In this document: positions 34,528-43,471 of the stretch, piece after piece | How the letters are laid out: every line of letters begins with the position of its first letter | Numbering within the stretch: position 1 is the first letter of the stretch | Source: Cellulosimicrobium sp. ES-005 | GTDB lineage: Bacteria; Actinomycetota; Actinomycetes; Actinomycetales; Cellulomonadaceae | DNA length: 64,000 nt | Direction: 5' to 3' | Assembly: GCF_040448685.1 (NCBI RefSeq) | Contig: NZ_CP159290.1 | Location: 3,472,001 to 3,536,000, forward strand | Made by a program: the position numbers and the translations under genes | The notes under the pieces: generated by a model | The model's database searches: none | Told to the model about the DNA's origin: nothing | What the model saw: the letters and a program-made list of their open reading frames with translations, nothing else

Positions 34528-35503
34528 CGGCTCGGGCAGCGCGCCGCAGGCCGGGCAGCCGTCCGGGGTGATCGGGGGTGTGCCCGGTGGCCAGGCGGCC
34601 GCCCGTCAGACCGCGTGGGCTCCGGTGAGCGCGCCTGCCGGCGTGCCGACGCAGGCGCCGGCGGCGTCGGCTCCGGCGCGTCCCGTCGCGGCACCGGCAC
34701 CGGCACCGACGGCGCCGTCGGTCTCGGCCGTCGCCCCGGCGACGCCCGCCGTGGCGCCGGCACCGGTCGCCCAGGCAGCGGCTCAGCCGCGCACCGCGCC
34801 GCAGCCCCTCGCCGCCGCGCAGCCCGCGGCGCCGGCCCAGCCCGCCCCGTCCGTCGCCCCGGCGCAGCCCTCCGCGGCGCAGGCTCCCGCGGCAGGCCAG
34901 CCGTCGGCAGCAGCGCAGCCCGCCGGTGCCCCGGCAGCGGCGCGGACGGCGCCGACGGTCGTCAAGATCGTGGTCGCGGGCGGGTTCGCCGTCGGCAAGA
35001 CCACGTTCATCGGGTCGATCTCCGACGTCGAGCCGCTCAACACCGAGGCTGCGATGACGGAGCACTCGGTGGGCGTCGACGACGCGGGCGGCGTGTCCGA
35101 CCGCAAGACGACGACGACCGTCGCGATGGACTTCGGCCGCGTGTCCCTCCCGGGCAACCTGTGGCTGTACCTGTTCGGCACGCCGGGCCAGGACCGCTTC
35201 CTCTTCATGTGGGACGACCTGGTGCGCGGCGCGATCGGTGCCGTCGTGCTCGTGGACACCGACCGCCTCGAGCAGTGCTTCCCGGCGATCGACTACTTCG
35301 AGTCACGCAACATCCCGTTCGTCGTCGGCGTGAACTGCTTCGACGGCGTGGCCAAGCACAAGCTCGAGGACGTGCGCGAGGCGCTCCAGATCCCTGCGCA
35401 CGTGCCGATGCTCTACACGGACGCGCGGTCGCGGGCTGCCACCAAGCAGACGCTCATCGCGCTCGTCCAGCTCGCGATGCGCCAGCTCCGCGGGGCGGCC
35501 TGA
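34508..35503 (+). CDS. Conservon GTPase (CvnD type) with Ala/Pro/Gln-rich N-terminal extension
   Basis: 331-residue small GTP-binding protein. Residues 1-147 are almost pure Ala/Pro/Gln/Val; the G domain follows, with P-loop GGFAVGKTTF (about 158-167), switch-I KTTTTVAMDFG, switch-II GTPGQDRF and a base-recognition motif NCFD in place of NKxD. Typical CvnD proteins are about 200 residues, so the extension is unusual. GGAGAG precedes the ATG at 34508. A hairpin terminator at 35530-35565 ends the operon. Confidence 0.92.
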   Translation: MAFPPSDGSGSAPQAGQPSGVIGGVPGGQAAARQTAWAPVSAPAGVPTQAPAASAPARPVAAPAPAPTAPSVSAVAPATPAVAPAPVAQAAAQPRTAPQPLAAAQPAAPAQPAPSVAPAQPSAAQAPAAGQPSAAAQPAGAPAAARTAPTVVKIVVAGGFAVGKTTFIGSISDVEPLNTEAAMTEHSVGVDDAGGVSDRKTTTTVAMDFGRVSLPGNLWLYLFGTPGQDRFLFMWDDLVRGAIGAVVLVDTDRLEQCFPAIDYFESRNIPFVVGVNCFDGVAKHKLEDVREALQIPAHVPMLYTDARSRAATKQTLIALVQLAMRQLRGAA

Positions 35504-35529
35504 CCTCCGCGGTCCCGGTCCCACCGCCC

Positions 35530-35565
35530 GACGGCGGGTCGCCCTCCACGGGGCGGCCCGCCGTC
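35530..35565 (+). terminator. Terminator of conservon operon
   Basis: 14-bp stem (35530-35543 with 35552-35565, one T-G wobble) and 8-base loop, 27 bp after the GTPase stop codon. Confidence 0.7.
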
Positions 35566-35602
35566 GTCGTGCACGGGCCGGGCGTGCCACAATGGCTCGC
35601 CG

Positions 35603-35687
35603 GGAGGGCTGACAGAGCGGCCTAATGTGACGGTCTTGAAAACCGTTGTGCGGCAACGCACCGGGGGTTCGAATCCCTCGCCCTCCG
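35603..35687 (+). tRNA. tRNA-Ser (UGA)
   Basis: 85-nt class II tRNA. Acceptor GGAGGGC (35603-35609) pairs with GCCCTCC (35680-35686), discriminator G. The anticodon loop CTTGAAA gives UGA. A long variable arm and T-loop GGGTTCGAATCCC are present. CCA is not encoded. Confidence 0.95.
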
Positions 35688-35693
35688 CAGGTC

Positions 35694-35734
35694 GTCGGGC
35701 CGGGTCCGGAGCAGTGCTCCGGACCCGGCCCGAC
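35694..35734 (+). terminator. Terminator after tRNA-Ser(UGA)
   Basis: Long near-perfect palindrome: 35694-35713 pairs with 35715-35734, effective loop of a few bases, seven bases after the tRNA. Confidence 0.8.
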
Positions 35735-35938
35735 GTGCGTCCCGGCGACGCCCGCGCGACGAGGACCCCTTCGTACTATCGTCGGTCGGACGAGGACGGT
35801 CGGACGTGCCTGCGCGCGTCGCCACGGGTGGTCCGGCGGGCGGGGGCGCGTGCCACGGGGACCGGCCTGGGCGCACGGGACGGCACGGCGCGGTGCGTCC
35901 GCCAGCGGGTGAGGTGCGGTCTCTGGGGGGAGCGGCCC

Positions 35939-38900
35939 ATGACGAGCACGACCGGGACGGCGCGGGAGCGCGGTCTGCCTGCGTCGCGCGCCAGGGGGCG
36001 GCGGGTGCTCGCCGGTCTGGTCGCGACGCTCCTGCTCGGGGCCGTGCTGGTGCCTCTCTCCCCACCGCCGACGGCGGACGCCGCGACGCTCCAGCCGTCC
36101 GGCCTGCAGACCGGCATGGAGGTCGACGGGACGTCGGGTTCCGGCAGCCCGCCCGAGACCTTCAACTGGGACGACTTCCTCACCGACGTGCAGCCCGACG
36201 GCGCGTTCACGTTCACCCCGACCGGCCCCTACACGACGCCCCAGGGGTTCGAGTCGTCGGGGATCGTGCAGGCCAGCTTCGCGTGGGACAACGGGAGCCT
36301 CGCTCAGTCCTGCAACGCCAACCCCGACCAGACGGGCGCCCCGCCCAGCCAGAGTCCCGGCACCAACCCGTGGCGGCCGGGCCCGTCGAACCCGAACGCC
36401 AAGGGCGACCTGTGCTCCACGGGGTACGGGCTGGAGTACGTCGTCGACGGCGGTGGCGAGCGGCACGCGATCCTCTACGGCTACTGGACCCGGTACGCGG
36501 GTGCGGGCGAGGTCAGCGTCTTCCAGCACCTCGAGGGCCCGGGACCGGGACGCTGCGACGATGTGCTGCTCGAGTTCGACTACGCGTCGTCGGGCACGAC
36601 GGCCGCCGTGCACCGGTGGACCCCTGCCGCGGGAGACGGCTGCGCCAACGCCCTGGGCCCCGGGACCTGGACGCCGGACCCGGGTTCCGTGGACTTCGCG
36701 TGGGCGGTCGGCGTGCGCTCCGAGGGCCCGCCGCTGACGAACCAGCCGCAGGAGACGTTCGGCGAGTTCGCGATCGACCTGAACACCGCGGGCGTCCTCG
36801 CACCCTCCGAGTGCGCGACCTACGAGGTCGCGGAGATGCTCACGCGCACCGGCAACTCGCCGAACGCGAACATCCAGGACTTCGCCGACCACGCGCCGGA
36901 CCGGATGACCATCGCCAACTGCGGTGCGCTCACGGTGACCAAGGCGACGGTCCCGCAGAGCGCGGACACCGGGGCCCGGTTCGGCTTCACGGTGGCGAGC
37001 GACACGGGCCCGGTGCAGCCGGGTCCGCCGCCCGTGCCGACGGTCTCGGGGACGCTCGCGAGCGGGGAGACCGTCCGGTTCGACGACGTCCTGTTCGGTT
37101 CCGCCTTCTCCCTCACGGAGAGCGACGTCCCGCCCCCGTGGGACCTGCAGTCCGTCGTGTGCACCGCGGTCCCCGCGGGGGGCGGGCCGCCCGAGCAGTT
37201 CGTGCTCGACGACCCGGCGGACCGGTTTCCGGTGCGTCCGCTGAGCACCACCGACTGCGTCATCACCAACGAGGCCGCCGTCGTCACGGTGACCAAGCAG
37301 ACCGACCCCGACGGGTCGCCGCAGGAGTTCTCCTTCGAGGCGACGGGGCAGGCGGGCTTCACGCTCCACGACGGCGAGAGCGCGTCCTTCCCCGTGCCCG
37401 CCGGCGTGCCGTTCACGGTCTCCGAGGAGGCGACGCCGGGGTGGCTCCCCCCGGGGATCGTCTGCACGGCCCCCTCCACGCCGGCCGGGCAGGCCGTGAC
37501 GGTGACCCCGGTGGCCGGGCAGAACATCGAGTGCACGTTCACGAACACGCAGCTCGGCACGGTGATCGTCTCCAAGGAGGCGCACGGCGTCGACGGGCGC
37601 ACGTTCGACTTCACGAGCGACCTCCCGGGGAACGAGGACTTCTCGATCACGGTCGAGCAGGGCGACGGGACGCTCTACGAGCACACGATCCAGGACGTCC
37701 CGGCCGGGACGTACACGATCGAGGAGCTCACGGACGACGAGCTGCCCGCGACCCGGCTGGCCGACCTCGCGTGCACCTACGGCGGCGAGGACCACTCCGC
37801 CGACCCCGAGGGCCGCACGATCGGCCTGACGGTGCTCCCCGGGGAGACGGTGCGCTGCTTCTTCACGAACGTCACCCCCGGGTCGATCGCGGTCGTCAAG
37901 CGGACCGTCCCGGTCGAGTACGAGCAGGACTTCGACTTCCTCTTCGTCCCACCGGTCGGCGACCCGACGCCGTTCAGCCTGAGCGGCAGCTCCACCCCGC
38001 CGAACGTCGCCCTGCGCTCGTTCGACGGGCTCGAGCCCGGGACCTACACGATCACCGAGCCGGCGGACCCGGTCGGGTGGTCGCTCGCGGCCGACCCGCC
38101 CACGTGCAACGCGGACTTCTGGTCCCCCAGCGCGGACGGGCGCGGCGTGACGGTCGACCTGCCGGACGGCGGCGTCATCGTGTGCTTCTTCACGAACCTG
38201 GCCGCGCCGGCATCGCTCTCCCTGACCAAGACGGTCGTGGGCGCCGACCCCGCGTTCGGGTGGTCCGTCGACGTCGAGCTCGTGGCTCCCGACGGCACGG
38301 TGGACGGCCGGACGGCGACGACGGCGGCGCCGACGGTCGCGTGGGGAGAGCTCGTCCCGGGCGCGCTCTACACGGTGCGGGAGGCCGGAACGGTCCCGCC
38401 GGGATGGACCCGGGGGGAGGTCACGTGCGAGGGGCTCGCGGACGCCGACGCCACGGCGCCCGGGTTCCAGATCGAGGCGACGCCCGGGCAGCAGATCGCC
38501 TGCTCGGTGCAGAACACGGTCGCGACGTCGAGCATCTCCGTGGCCAAGGTGGCCACCGGGATCGGCGGCGACCTGCCGTGGTCGTTCGACGTCGCGATCG
38601 ACCCCGTGCCCGCAGGGCAGACGTCGCCGCAGACCGCCTCGGGCGCCGGACAGGCGGCGGACGTCGTCACGTGGTCCGGTCTCGTCCCGGGCACCGCCTA
38701 CTCGATCACCGAGGCGCCGGTCCCGGGATGGACCGCGGTCGACGTCGCGTGCACGGGAGTCACGGACACCGACCCGGGCACGCCCGGGATCCAGTTCGTC
38801 GCCCCGGTCGGGCTGGACGTGTCGTGCACGCTCACGAACACCGCGGTGCAGGGGAGCGGCACGCTCACGAAGACCTCCCTGGGCGGTGACGGGACGTTCG

Positions 38901-40396
38901 AGTTCGTGCTCACGGACGTCGACGGCGCCGTCGACCCCATCACGGTGCCGGTCACCACCGTCGACGGCACGGCGACGCTCGGCCTCCCGCAGATCGTCCC
39001 GGGTGTGCGGTACTCGTTCGTGGAGTCGGACGGGGACGGCTGGGTCGAGGGCGCGCTGACGTGCCTCGTCACCCCCGCGGACGGTGGGGAGCCGTTCCCG
39101 CTGACGGACCTCTCCGACTTCTCCGTCGGGCCCGGCGACGTCGCCGCGTGCACGGCCGAGAACGCGCGCCACGGCACGATCGTGGTCGCCAAGGTCGTCG
39201 ACGGCGCCGACGGCGAGTTCGACTTCAGCGGGGACTGGCCGGACGCGGAGGACTTCTCCGTCGTCACGGAGGGCGGGGTCGGGACCGCGACGTTCGAGGA
39301 CGTGGCCCCGGGGCCGTACGTCGTGACCGAGGTGGCGCAGGACGGGTTCGAGAACACGGCGCTGACGTGCGTCGACGGCGACCCGGACGGGTCACCGTCC
39401 ACGGCCTCGGGCAGCACCGGGGCGATCGCGCTCGACCCCGGCGAGACCGTCGTGTGCACCTACACGAACACGCCGTGGGGCACCCTCGTGGTGGACAAGG
39501 TCACCGAGCCCGCCGGGTCGGAGCAGGAGTTCGGGCTTGAGTGGGCGCCGGAGGGCGGCGAGCCGTCGCCGTTCACCCTCACCGACGGCGACGAGCCGTT
39601 CTCTCCGGGCCCGCTCGCACCGGGGACGTACACCGTGACGGAGACGCCGACCCCCGGCTGGACCCTCGCGGACCTCGTGTGCGTCGGGTCCAGCGGGCCG
39701 ACGACGGTCGACGGCGCGACCGCGACCGTGGACGTCAGGTCCGGGGAGACGGTGCTGTGCACGTTCACCAACGAGCGGCCGACCGCGCTCGACGTCGCCA
39801 AGAGCGTGGTCGAGGGGCCGGACCTGGTCGAGCCCGGCGTGTTCCGCATCGCCTACGAGGTCGTGGTGAGCAGCACCGCGGGCGTGGAGCGCACGTACGA
39901 CCTCGTGGACCGGCTCGCGTTCGGCAGCGGCATCGTCGTGCGGGACGCGACGGTCGAGCCCGTGGACGGCCCACCGGTCGCCGACGACTGGGACGGCGTC
40001 GACCGCACGACGGTCGTCTCCGGCGCGACCCTCGCCGCGGGAGCCACGCACCGCTTCCGGGTGACGGTGACCGCGCAGGTCCCCGCCGACGTCGTCCCGG
40101 ACGCGCTGCTGTGCGACCCGGCGGGTGCGGCCCCGGGCGGCTTCCTCAACACCGCGGCCGTGCTCGGGGAGGACGGCGCGACCGAGTCCGAGGCGGCCGC
40201 GTGCGCGCCCGCACCCGAGCCCCCGGACGACGGCGGCCCCACGCCTCCGGCTCCCGGGCCGACCGCGCCGCCCGCGCAGGCGGACCGCCCGCTCCCGGCG
40301 ACGGGCGCGGACACGGGCGGGCTGCTCGGGGTGGCCGGGGTGCTCCTGCTCGCGGGAGGCGGGCTCCTCGTGGTCCGGCGGGTGCGTCGCTCCTGA
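35939..40396 (+). CDS. LPATG-anchored surface protein with SpaA/prealbumin-like repeats
   Basis: 1,485-residue secreted wall protein. Signal peptide at about 20-48 (LAGLVATLLLGAVLVPLS), a unique N-terminal domain of about 290 residues (tip-like, TFNWDDFLTDVQPDG), then about ten repeats of 90-110 residues. Each repeat opens with a V-x-K strand (VTVTKQTDP, VIVSKEAHG, IAVVKRTVP, LVVDKVTEP) and closes with CxFTN, as in SpaA/DUF5979 prealbumin-like domains. A Pro-rich stretch leads to LPATG (about 1452), a membrane helix and VRRVRRS, the sortase signal. The Lys in each strand could form isopeptide bonds. The sortase itself is not in the window. GGGGGGAG precedes the ATG at 35939. Confidence 0.88.
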   Translation: MTSTTGTARERGLPASRARGRRVLAGLVATLLLGAVLVPLSPPPTADAATLQPSGLQTGMEVDGTSGSGSPPETFNWDDFLTDVQPDGAFTFTPTGPYTTPQGFESSGIVQASFAWDNGSLAQSCNANPDQTGAPPSQSPGTNPWRPGPSNPNAKGDLCSTGYGLEYVVDGGGERHAILYGYWTRYAGAGEVSVFQHLEGPGPGRCDDVLLEFDYASSGTTAAVHRWTPAAGDGCANALGPGTWTPDPGSVDFAWAVGVRSEGPPLTNQPQETFGEFAIDLNTAGVLAPSECATYEVAEMLTRTGNSPNANIQDFADHAPDRMTIANCGALTVTKATVPQSADTGARFGFTVASDTGPVQPGPPPVPTVSGTLASGETVRFDDVLFGSAFSLTESDVPPPWDLQSVVCTAVPAGGGPPEQFVLDDPADRFPVRPLSTTDCVITNEAAVVTVTKQTDPDGSPQEFSFEATGQAGFTLHDGESASFPVPAGVPFTVSEEATPGWLPPGIVCTAPSTPAGQAVTVTPVAGQNIECTFTNTQLGTVIVSKEAHGVDGRTFDFTSDLPGNEDFSITVEQGDGTLYEHTIQDVPAGTYTIEELTDDELPATRLADLACTYGGEDHSADPEGRTIGLTVLPGETVRCFFTNVTPGSIAVVKRTVPVEYEQDFDFLFVPPVGDPTPFSLSGSSTPPNVALRSFDGLEPGTYTITEPADPVGWSLAADPPTCNADFWSPSADGRGVTVDLPDGGVIVCFFTNLAAPASLSLTKTVVGADPAFGWSVDVELVAPDGTVDGRTATTAAPTVAWGELVPGALYTVREAGTVPPGWTRGEVTCEGLADADATAPGFQIEATPGQQIACSVQNTVATSSISVAKVATGIGGDLPWSFDVAIDPVPAGQTSPQTASGAGQAADVVTWSGLVPGTAYSITEAPVPGWTAVDVACTGVTDTDPGTPGIQFVAPVGLDVSCTLTNTAVQGSGTLTKTSLGGDGTFEFVLTDVDGAVDPITVPVTTVDGTATLGLPQIVPGVRYSFVESDGDGWVEGALTCLVTPADGGEPFPLTDLSDFSVGPGDVAACTAENARHGTIVVAKVVDGADGEFDFSGDWPDAEDFSVVTEGGVGTATFEDVAPGPYVVTEVAQDGFENTALTCVDGDPDGSPSTASGSTGAIALDPGETVVCTYTNTPWGTLVVDKVTEPAGSEQEFGLEWAPEGGEPSPFTLTDGDEPFSPGPLAPGTYTVTETPTPGWTLADLVCVGSSGPTTVDGATATVDVRSGETVLCTFTNERPTALDVAKSVVEGPDLVEPGVFRIAYEVVVSSTAGVERTYDLVDRLAFGSGIVVRDATVEPVDGPPVADDWDGVDRTTVVSGATLAAGATHRFRVTVTAQVPADVVPDALLCDPAGAAPGGFLNTAAVLGEDGATESEAAACAPAPEPPDDGGPTPPAPGPTAPPAQADRPLPATGADTGGLLGVAGVLLLAGGGLLVVRRVRRS

Positions 40397-40504
40397 CGGG
40401 TCCCACGGGCCGGCCCGCGGCCGCGCGACGGTCCAGCCCCTGGGCACGGGGGGCCGGGACCTTCGGCGAGTGCCGCGCGGACGGACCTACGGGATCATGG
40501 CCTC

Positions 40505-41782
40505 GTGACGCCTGAGCCCTCCCCGGCCGACGAAGCCGGTCTCGAGCCCGTCGACCTCATCCGCCGGTCGGGCACCGTGCTGCGGATCGGCCGCCTCGCG
40601 CTCTCCGCCGGGACGGGCAGCTACCGCGTCAAGTCGCACATGACCCGCGCGGCGCGCGCGCTGGGGCTCGACCACATCGCCGCCCACGTGACGCTCACGG
40701 AGATCACGGCGACGTCGTACCGGGGCCCGATCTTCCGCACCGAGCTCACCGAGGTCCGGTCGATCGGGATCAACGCCGACCGTCTGGCGCAGCTCGAGCG
40801 GTTCTCGGCGGCCCTCCCGGCGGGCGCCGACCTCGATGCGGTCGAGGCGGAGCTCGACCGGATCTCGCGCCGCCCGCCGCTGTACGGGGCGCTGCTCAAC
40901 GCCCTCTGGGCGGGGATCGCGTGCGCGGCGTTCGCGTTCCTCAACAACGGCGGTCTCGTCGAGTGCGGGGCGGTGCTGGTCGCCGCGGCGCTCGGCCAGG
41001 GCGTGCGGCGCGCGATGCTGCACCGGGGGATCAACCAGTTCGGCGTGACGATGCTCGCGGCCGCGGTCGCGAGCATCGCCTACCTCGCGCTCGTCCTGGC
41101 GCTGTCCGCGCTCGCGGGCGTCGACGGCGGGCACGAGGCCGGGTACGTCTCCGCGGTGCTGTTCCTCGTGCCGGGGTTCGCGCTCGTCACGGGCGCGCTC
41201 GACCTCGCGAAGCTCGACTTCTCGGCCGGGGTCGCGCGCGTGACGTACGCGCTCATGATCCTCGCCTCGGCCGCCCTGGCCGTGTGGGGCGTGTCGGCCG
41301 CGGCGGGCCTCGCCCCGGACCCGGTGCCGCCGCCCGGCCTGGCGGAGCCGCTGTTCCTCGGCCTGCGGAGCGTCGCGAGCTTCCTCGGGGTGCTCGGGTT
41401 CGCCCTCATGTTCAACAGCCCGTGGGCGATGGCGCTCGGGGCCGCGTCGATCGGCATGGTCGCGAACGTGGGGCGCCTGCTCCTCGTGGACGCCGACGTC
41501 GTCCCGCAGGCGGCCGCCGCGGCGGCCGCCCTGCTCGTGGGCCTGCTCGCCGCCACGGTCGCCCCGGCGCTGCGCGTCCCGCGCATCACCGTGTCCGTGC
41601 CCGCGGTCGTCATCATGGTCCCCGGCGTGACGGCGTACCGGGCGGTGTACGAGTTCAACACCGGCGCGACGGCGCAGGCGCTCGCCTACGCCGTCGAGGC
41701 CGGGCTGGTGATCGTCGCGCTCGCGATCGGGCTCGCCGTGGCCCGGATGCTCACCGACAGGGAGTGGACCTTCGAGCGGTAG
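40505..41782 (+). CDS. Threonine/serine exporter family protein (ThrE-like)
   Basis: 425-residue inner-membrane protein of the ThrE family. The N-terminal cytosolic ThrE domain (about 20-150; RIGRLALSAGTGSYRVKSHM) is followed by ten membrane helices, with ThrE_2 in the last half (VPAVVIMVPGVTAYRAVYEF). ThrE exports threonine and serine by proton antiport in Corynebacterium. GTG start at 40505. A weak TACGGG lies upstream; start choice is supported by family length. Confidence 0.88.
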   Translation: MTPEPSPADEAGLEPVDLIRRSGTVLRIGRLALSAGTGSYRVKSHMTRAARALGLDHIAAHVTLTEITATSYRGPIFRTELTEVRSIGINADRLAQLERFSAALPAGADLDAVEAELDRISRRPPLYGALLNALWAGIACAAFAFLNNGGLVECGAVLVAAALGQGVRRAMLHRGINQFGVTMLAAAVASIAYLALVLALSALAGVDGGHEAGYVSAVLFLVPGFALVTGALDLAKLDFSAGVARVTYALMILASAALAVWGVSAAAGLAPDPVPPPGLAEPLFLGLRSVASFLGVLGFALMFNSPWAMALGAASIGMVANVGRLLLVDADVVPQAAAAAAALLVGLLAATVAPALRVPRITVSVPAVVIMVPGVTAYRAVYEFNTGATAQALAYAVEAGLVIVALAIGLAVARMLTDREWTFER

Positions 41783-41827
41783 CCGTCCGGACGGCGGCGG
41801 CGGGGGCGACCCGTCGGGCTCGGCGGT

Positions 41828-41885
41828 TTGGTCTCGCGGCGGCGCCCTTGTACCCTGGGCGACGCAGGCTCTCCGCCGAGCCTGC
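41828..41885 (+). promoter_or_regulatory. Promoter and leader hairpin of tRNA-Ser(GCU)
   Basis: TTGGTC (41828-41833), 17-bp spacer, TACCCT (41851-41856). A GCAGGCTC/GAGCCTGC hairpin (41864-41885) fills the leader up to the mature tRNA 5' end and may be a processing signal or the terminator of the exporter gene. Confidence 0.6.
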
Positions 41886-41887
41886 GA

Positions 41888-41976
41888 GGAGACGTCGCAT
41901 AGTCAGGTCTAGTGCGCCACCCTGCTAAGGTGGTAACGGAGCAATCCGTTCGAGGGTTCAAATCCCTCCGTCTCCG
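41888..41976 (+). tRNA. tRNA-Ser (GCU)
   Basis: 89-nt class II tRNA. Acceptor GGAGACG (41888-41894) pairs with CGTCTCC (41969-41975), discriminator G. Anticodon loop CTGCTAA gives GCU. Long variable arm; T-loop GGGTTCAAATCCC. CCA not encoded. Confidence 0.95.
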
Positions 41977-41982
41977 CTCAGG

Positions 41983-42017
41983 AAGGTCCCGGCTGCCGAG
42001 CGCCCGGGGCCTTTTCT
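41983..42017 (+). terminator. Rho-independent terminator after tRNA-Ser(GCU)
   Basis: AAGGTCCCGG pairs with CCGGGGCCTT followed by TTTTCTGTT, the clearest U-tract terminator in the window. Confidence 0.8.
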
Positions 42018-42100
42018 GTTGCCCGACCTCTGGTGCCCGACGCAGTGCCGTCAGCGCCCCACGGGTCGGGGGACCAGGGGGCGCTGACGGGGGACGGCGG

Positions 42101-43471
42101 CTACGCGCTGCCCGTCGTCGCGAGCGCGGACCGCACCACGAACCGGGACGCCCCGGCCCCGGCGAGCACGAGGGCCGACGCGGCGGCGACGCACAGCAGG
42201 AACTGCACGACGACCCCGACGTTCGCGAACGCGTTGAGCCCGATCACGGGGACCATGAACAGCAGCGCGGCGAACGTCGCCACGCCGACGCTCACGACGA
42301 GCGGGACGAGCGTCTCGCGGAACCGGGCCTGGTCGAGCGTGCGCAGGTCCGTCCCGGACAGGAGGAGCGTGCGGTACTCGTTGCGCTGGTCGATCACGCG
42401 ACCGGCCTGCATCACGCCGGTCGAGACGGCGGCGAGCACGCCCGCGATGGCGAGGGTGAGGAACCCGCCGGTCTTCATGTCGGTGAGGTACTGCACCTCG
42501 TCCGGGTCCGCGCCCATGCCCGGCTCCAGGAGCGCGAAGATGCTCGTCAGCCCGGCGATGAACGTCGCGAGGGCGACCCCGCCGACGGAGCGCCACGCGG
42601 TCTTCGGGTTGTCGACGATCCGCCTCCCCGCGAGCAGCGTCGGCACGCGGCGGGCGCCGCCGGCCGTCATCCTGCCGACGAGCCAGATGACGAACGGCCC
42701 GACGACGTTCACGGTCGCGAAGCCGACCAGGAGGATGATCGTCAGGACGGTGAGGACGACCGCCACCGACCCGAAGGACAGGTTCGTCGCGACGATCAGC
42801 GCGACGAACGCGACGCCCATCGACAGCAGCCGGACGGCCTTGAGCCCCGGAGGCGTCACGCGGGCCGCGACGCCCAGCGGCGTGATCGCCACGCGGCGCA
42901 GGCTGACGAGGGCGGACACGAGCGCGACGGCGACCACGAGCACGACCGCCCCGAGGAGCGCCGGGACGCCGACCCACAGCTCGCCGAGGTCGAACGTGCG
43001 GCCCTGGAAGCGGAGCTGGGCGACGAGCGGCAGCAGCGCTCCGTAGCCGACCAGCCCCACGAGCGCCCCGATCACGGCCTGCGCGGCGGCGTCGAGGGCG
43101 GTGAGGGTCGTGACCTGGCCGGTCGTGGCGCCCGCGAGGCGCAGCGCCGCGAGCCGGGCGTCACGGCGGGCGACGGCGAGGCGCGCGGCGGCGGCGCCGA
43201 GGGTCACGAGCGGGATGAGCAGCAGGAGCGACGCGATGCCCGCGAGGAACGGGTACTGCGCGTCGTAGGGGGTCACGCCCTCCATGCCCTCGCGGACGCC
43301 CTCGAGACCGCCGGCGCGCAGGAGGAAGGCGTGGAAGCCGCCCATGACCACGAGCAGGATCGCGGTGGTGACCGCGAAGGCGATGATCGCGAGCACGTTC
43401 GTCAGGCCCTGCGGGTCGCGCTCGTCGGCGCTGCGACGGCGCAGGAGCCACCAGAGGTCGACGGTCCTCAT
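42101..43471 (-). CDS. FtsX-like ABC transporter permease
   Basis: 456-residue membrane protein with two FtsX-type four-helix units: helices around 30-55, 90-115, 140-250 (ARRDARLAALRLAGATTGQV is the coupling region) and a second block in the C-terminal half. It pairs with the ATPase gene directly upstream; the starts and stops overlap as ATGA. Such pairs often expel lipids or antimicrobial peptides or act in cell-wall signalling; the substrate is unknown. RBS region GGAGAGCGCCCG precedes the ATG at 43471. Confidence 0.88.
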   Translation of the reverse strand: MRTVDLWWLLRRRSADERDPQGLTNVLAIIAFAVTTAILLVVMGGFHAFLLRAGGLEGVREGMEGVTPYDAQYPFLAGIASLLLLIPLVTLGAAAARLAVARRDARLAALRLAGATTGQVTTLTALDAAAQAVIGALVGLVGYGALLPLVAQLRFQGRTFDLGELWVGVPALLGAVVLVVAVALVSALVSLRRVAITPLGVAARVTPPGLKAVRLLSMGVAFVALIVATNLSFGSVAVVLTVLTIILLVGFATVNVVGPFVIWLVGRMTAGGARRVPTLLAGRRIVDNPKTAWRSVGGVALATFIAGLTSIFALLEPGMGADPDEVQYLTDMKTGGFLTLAIAGVLAAVSTGVMQAGRVIDQRNEYRTLLLSGTDLRTLDQARFRETLVPLVVSVGVATFAALLFMVPVIGLNAFANVGVVVQFLLCVAAASALVLAGAGASRFVVRSALATTGSA

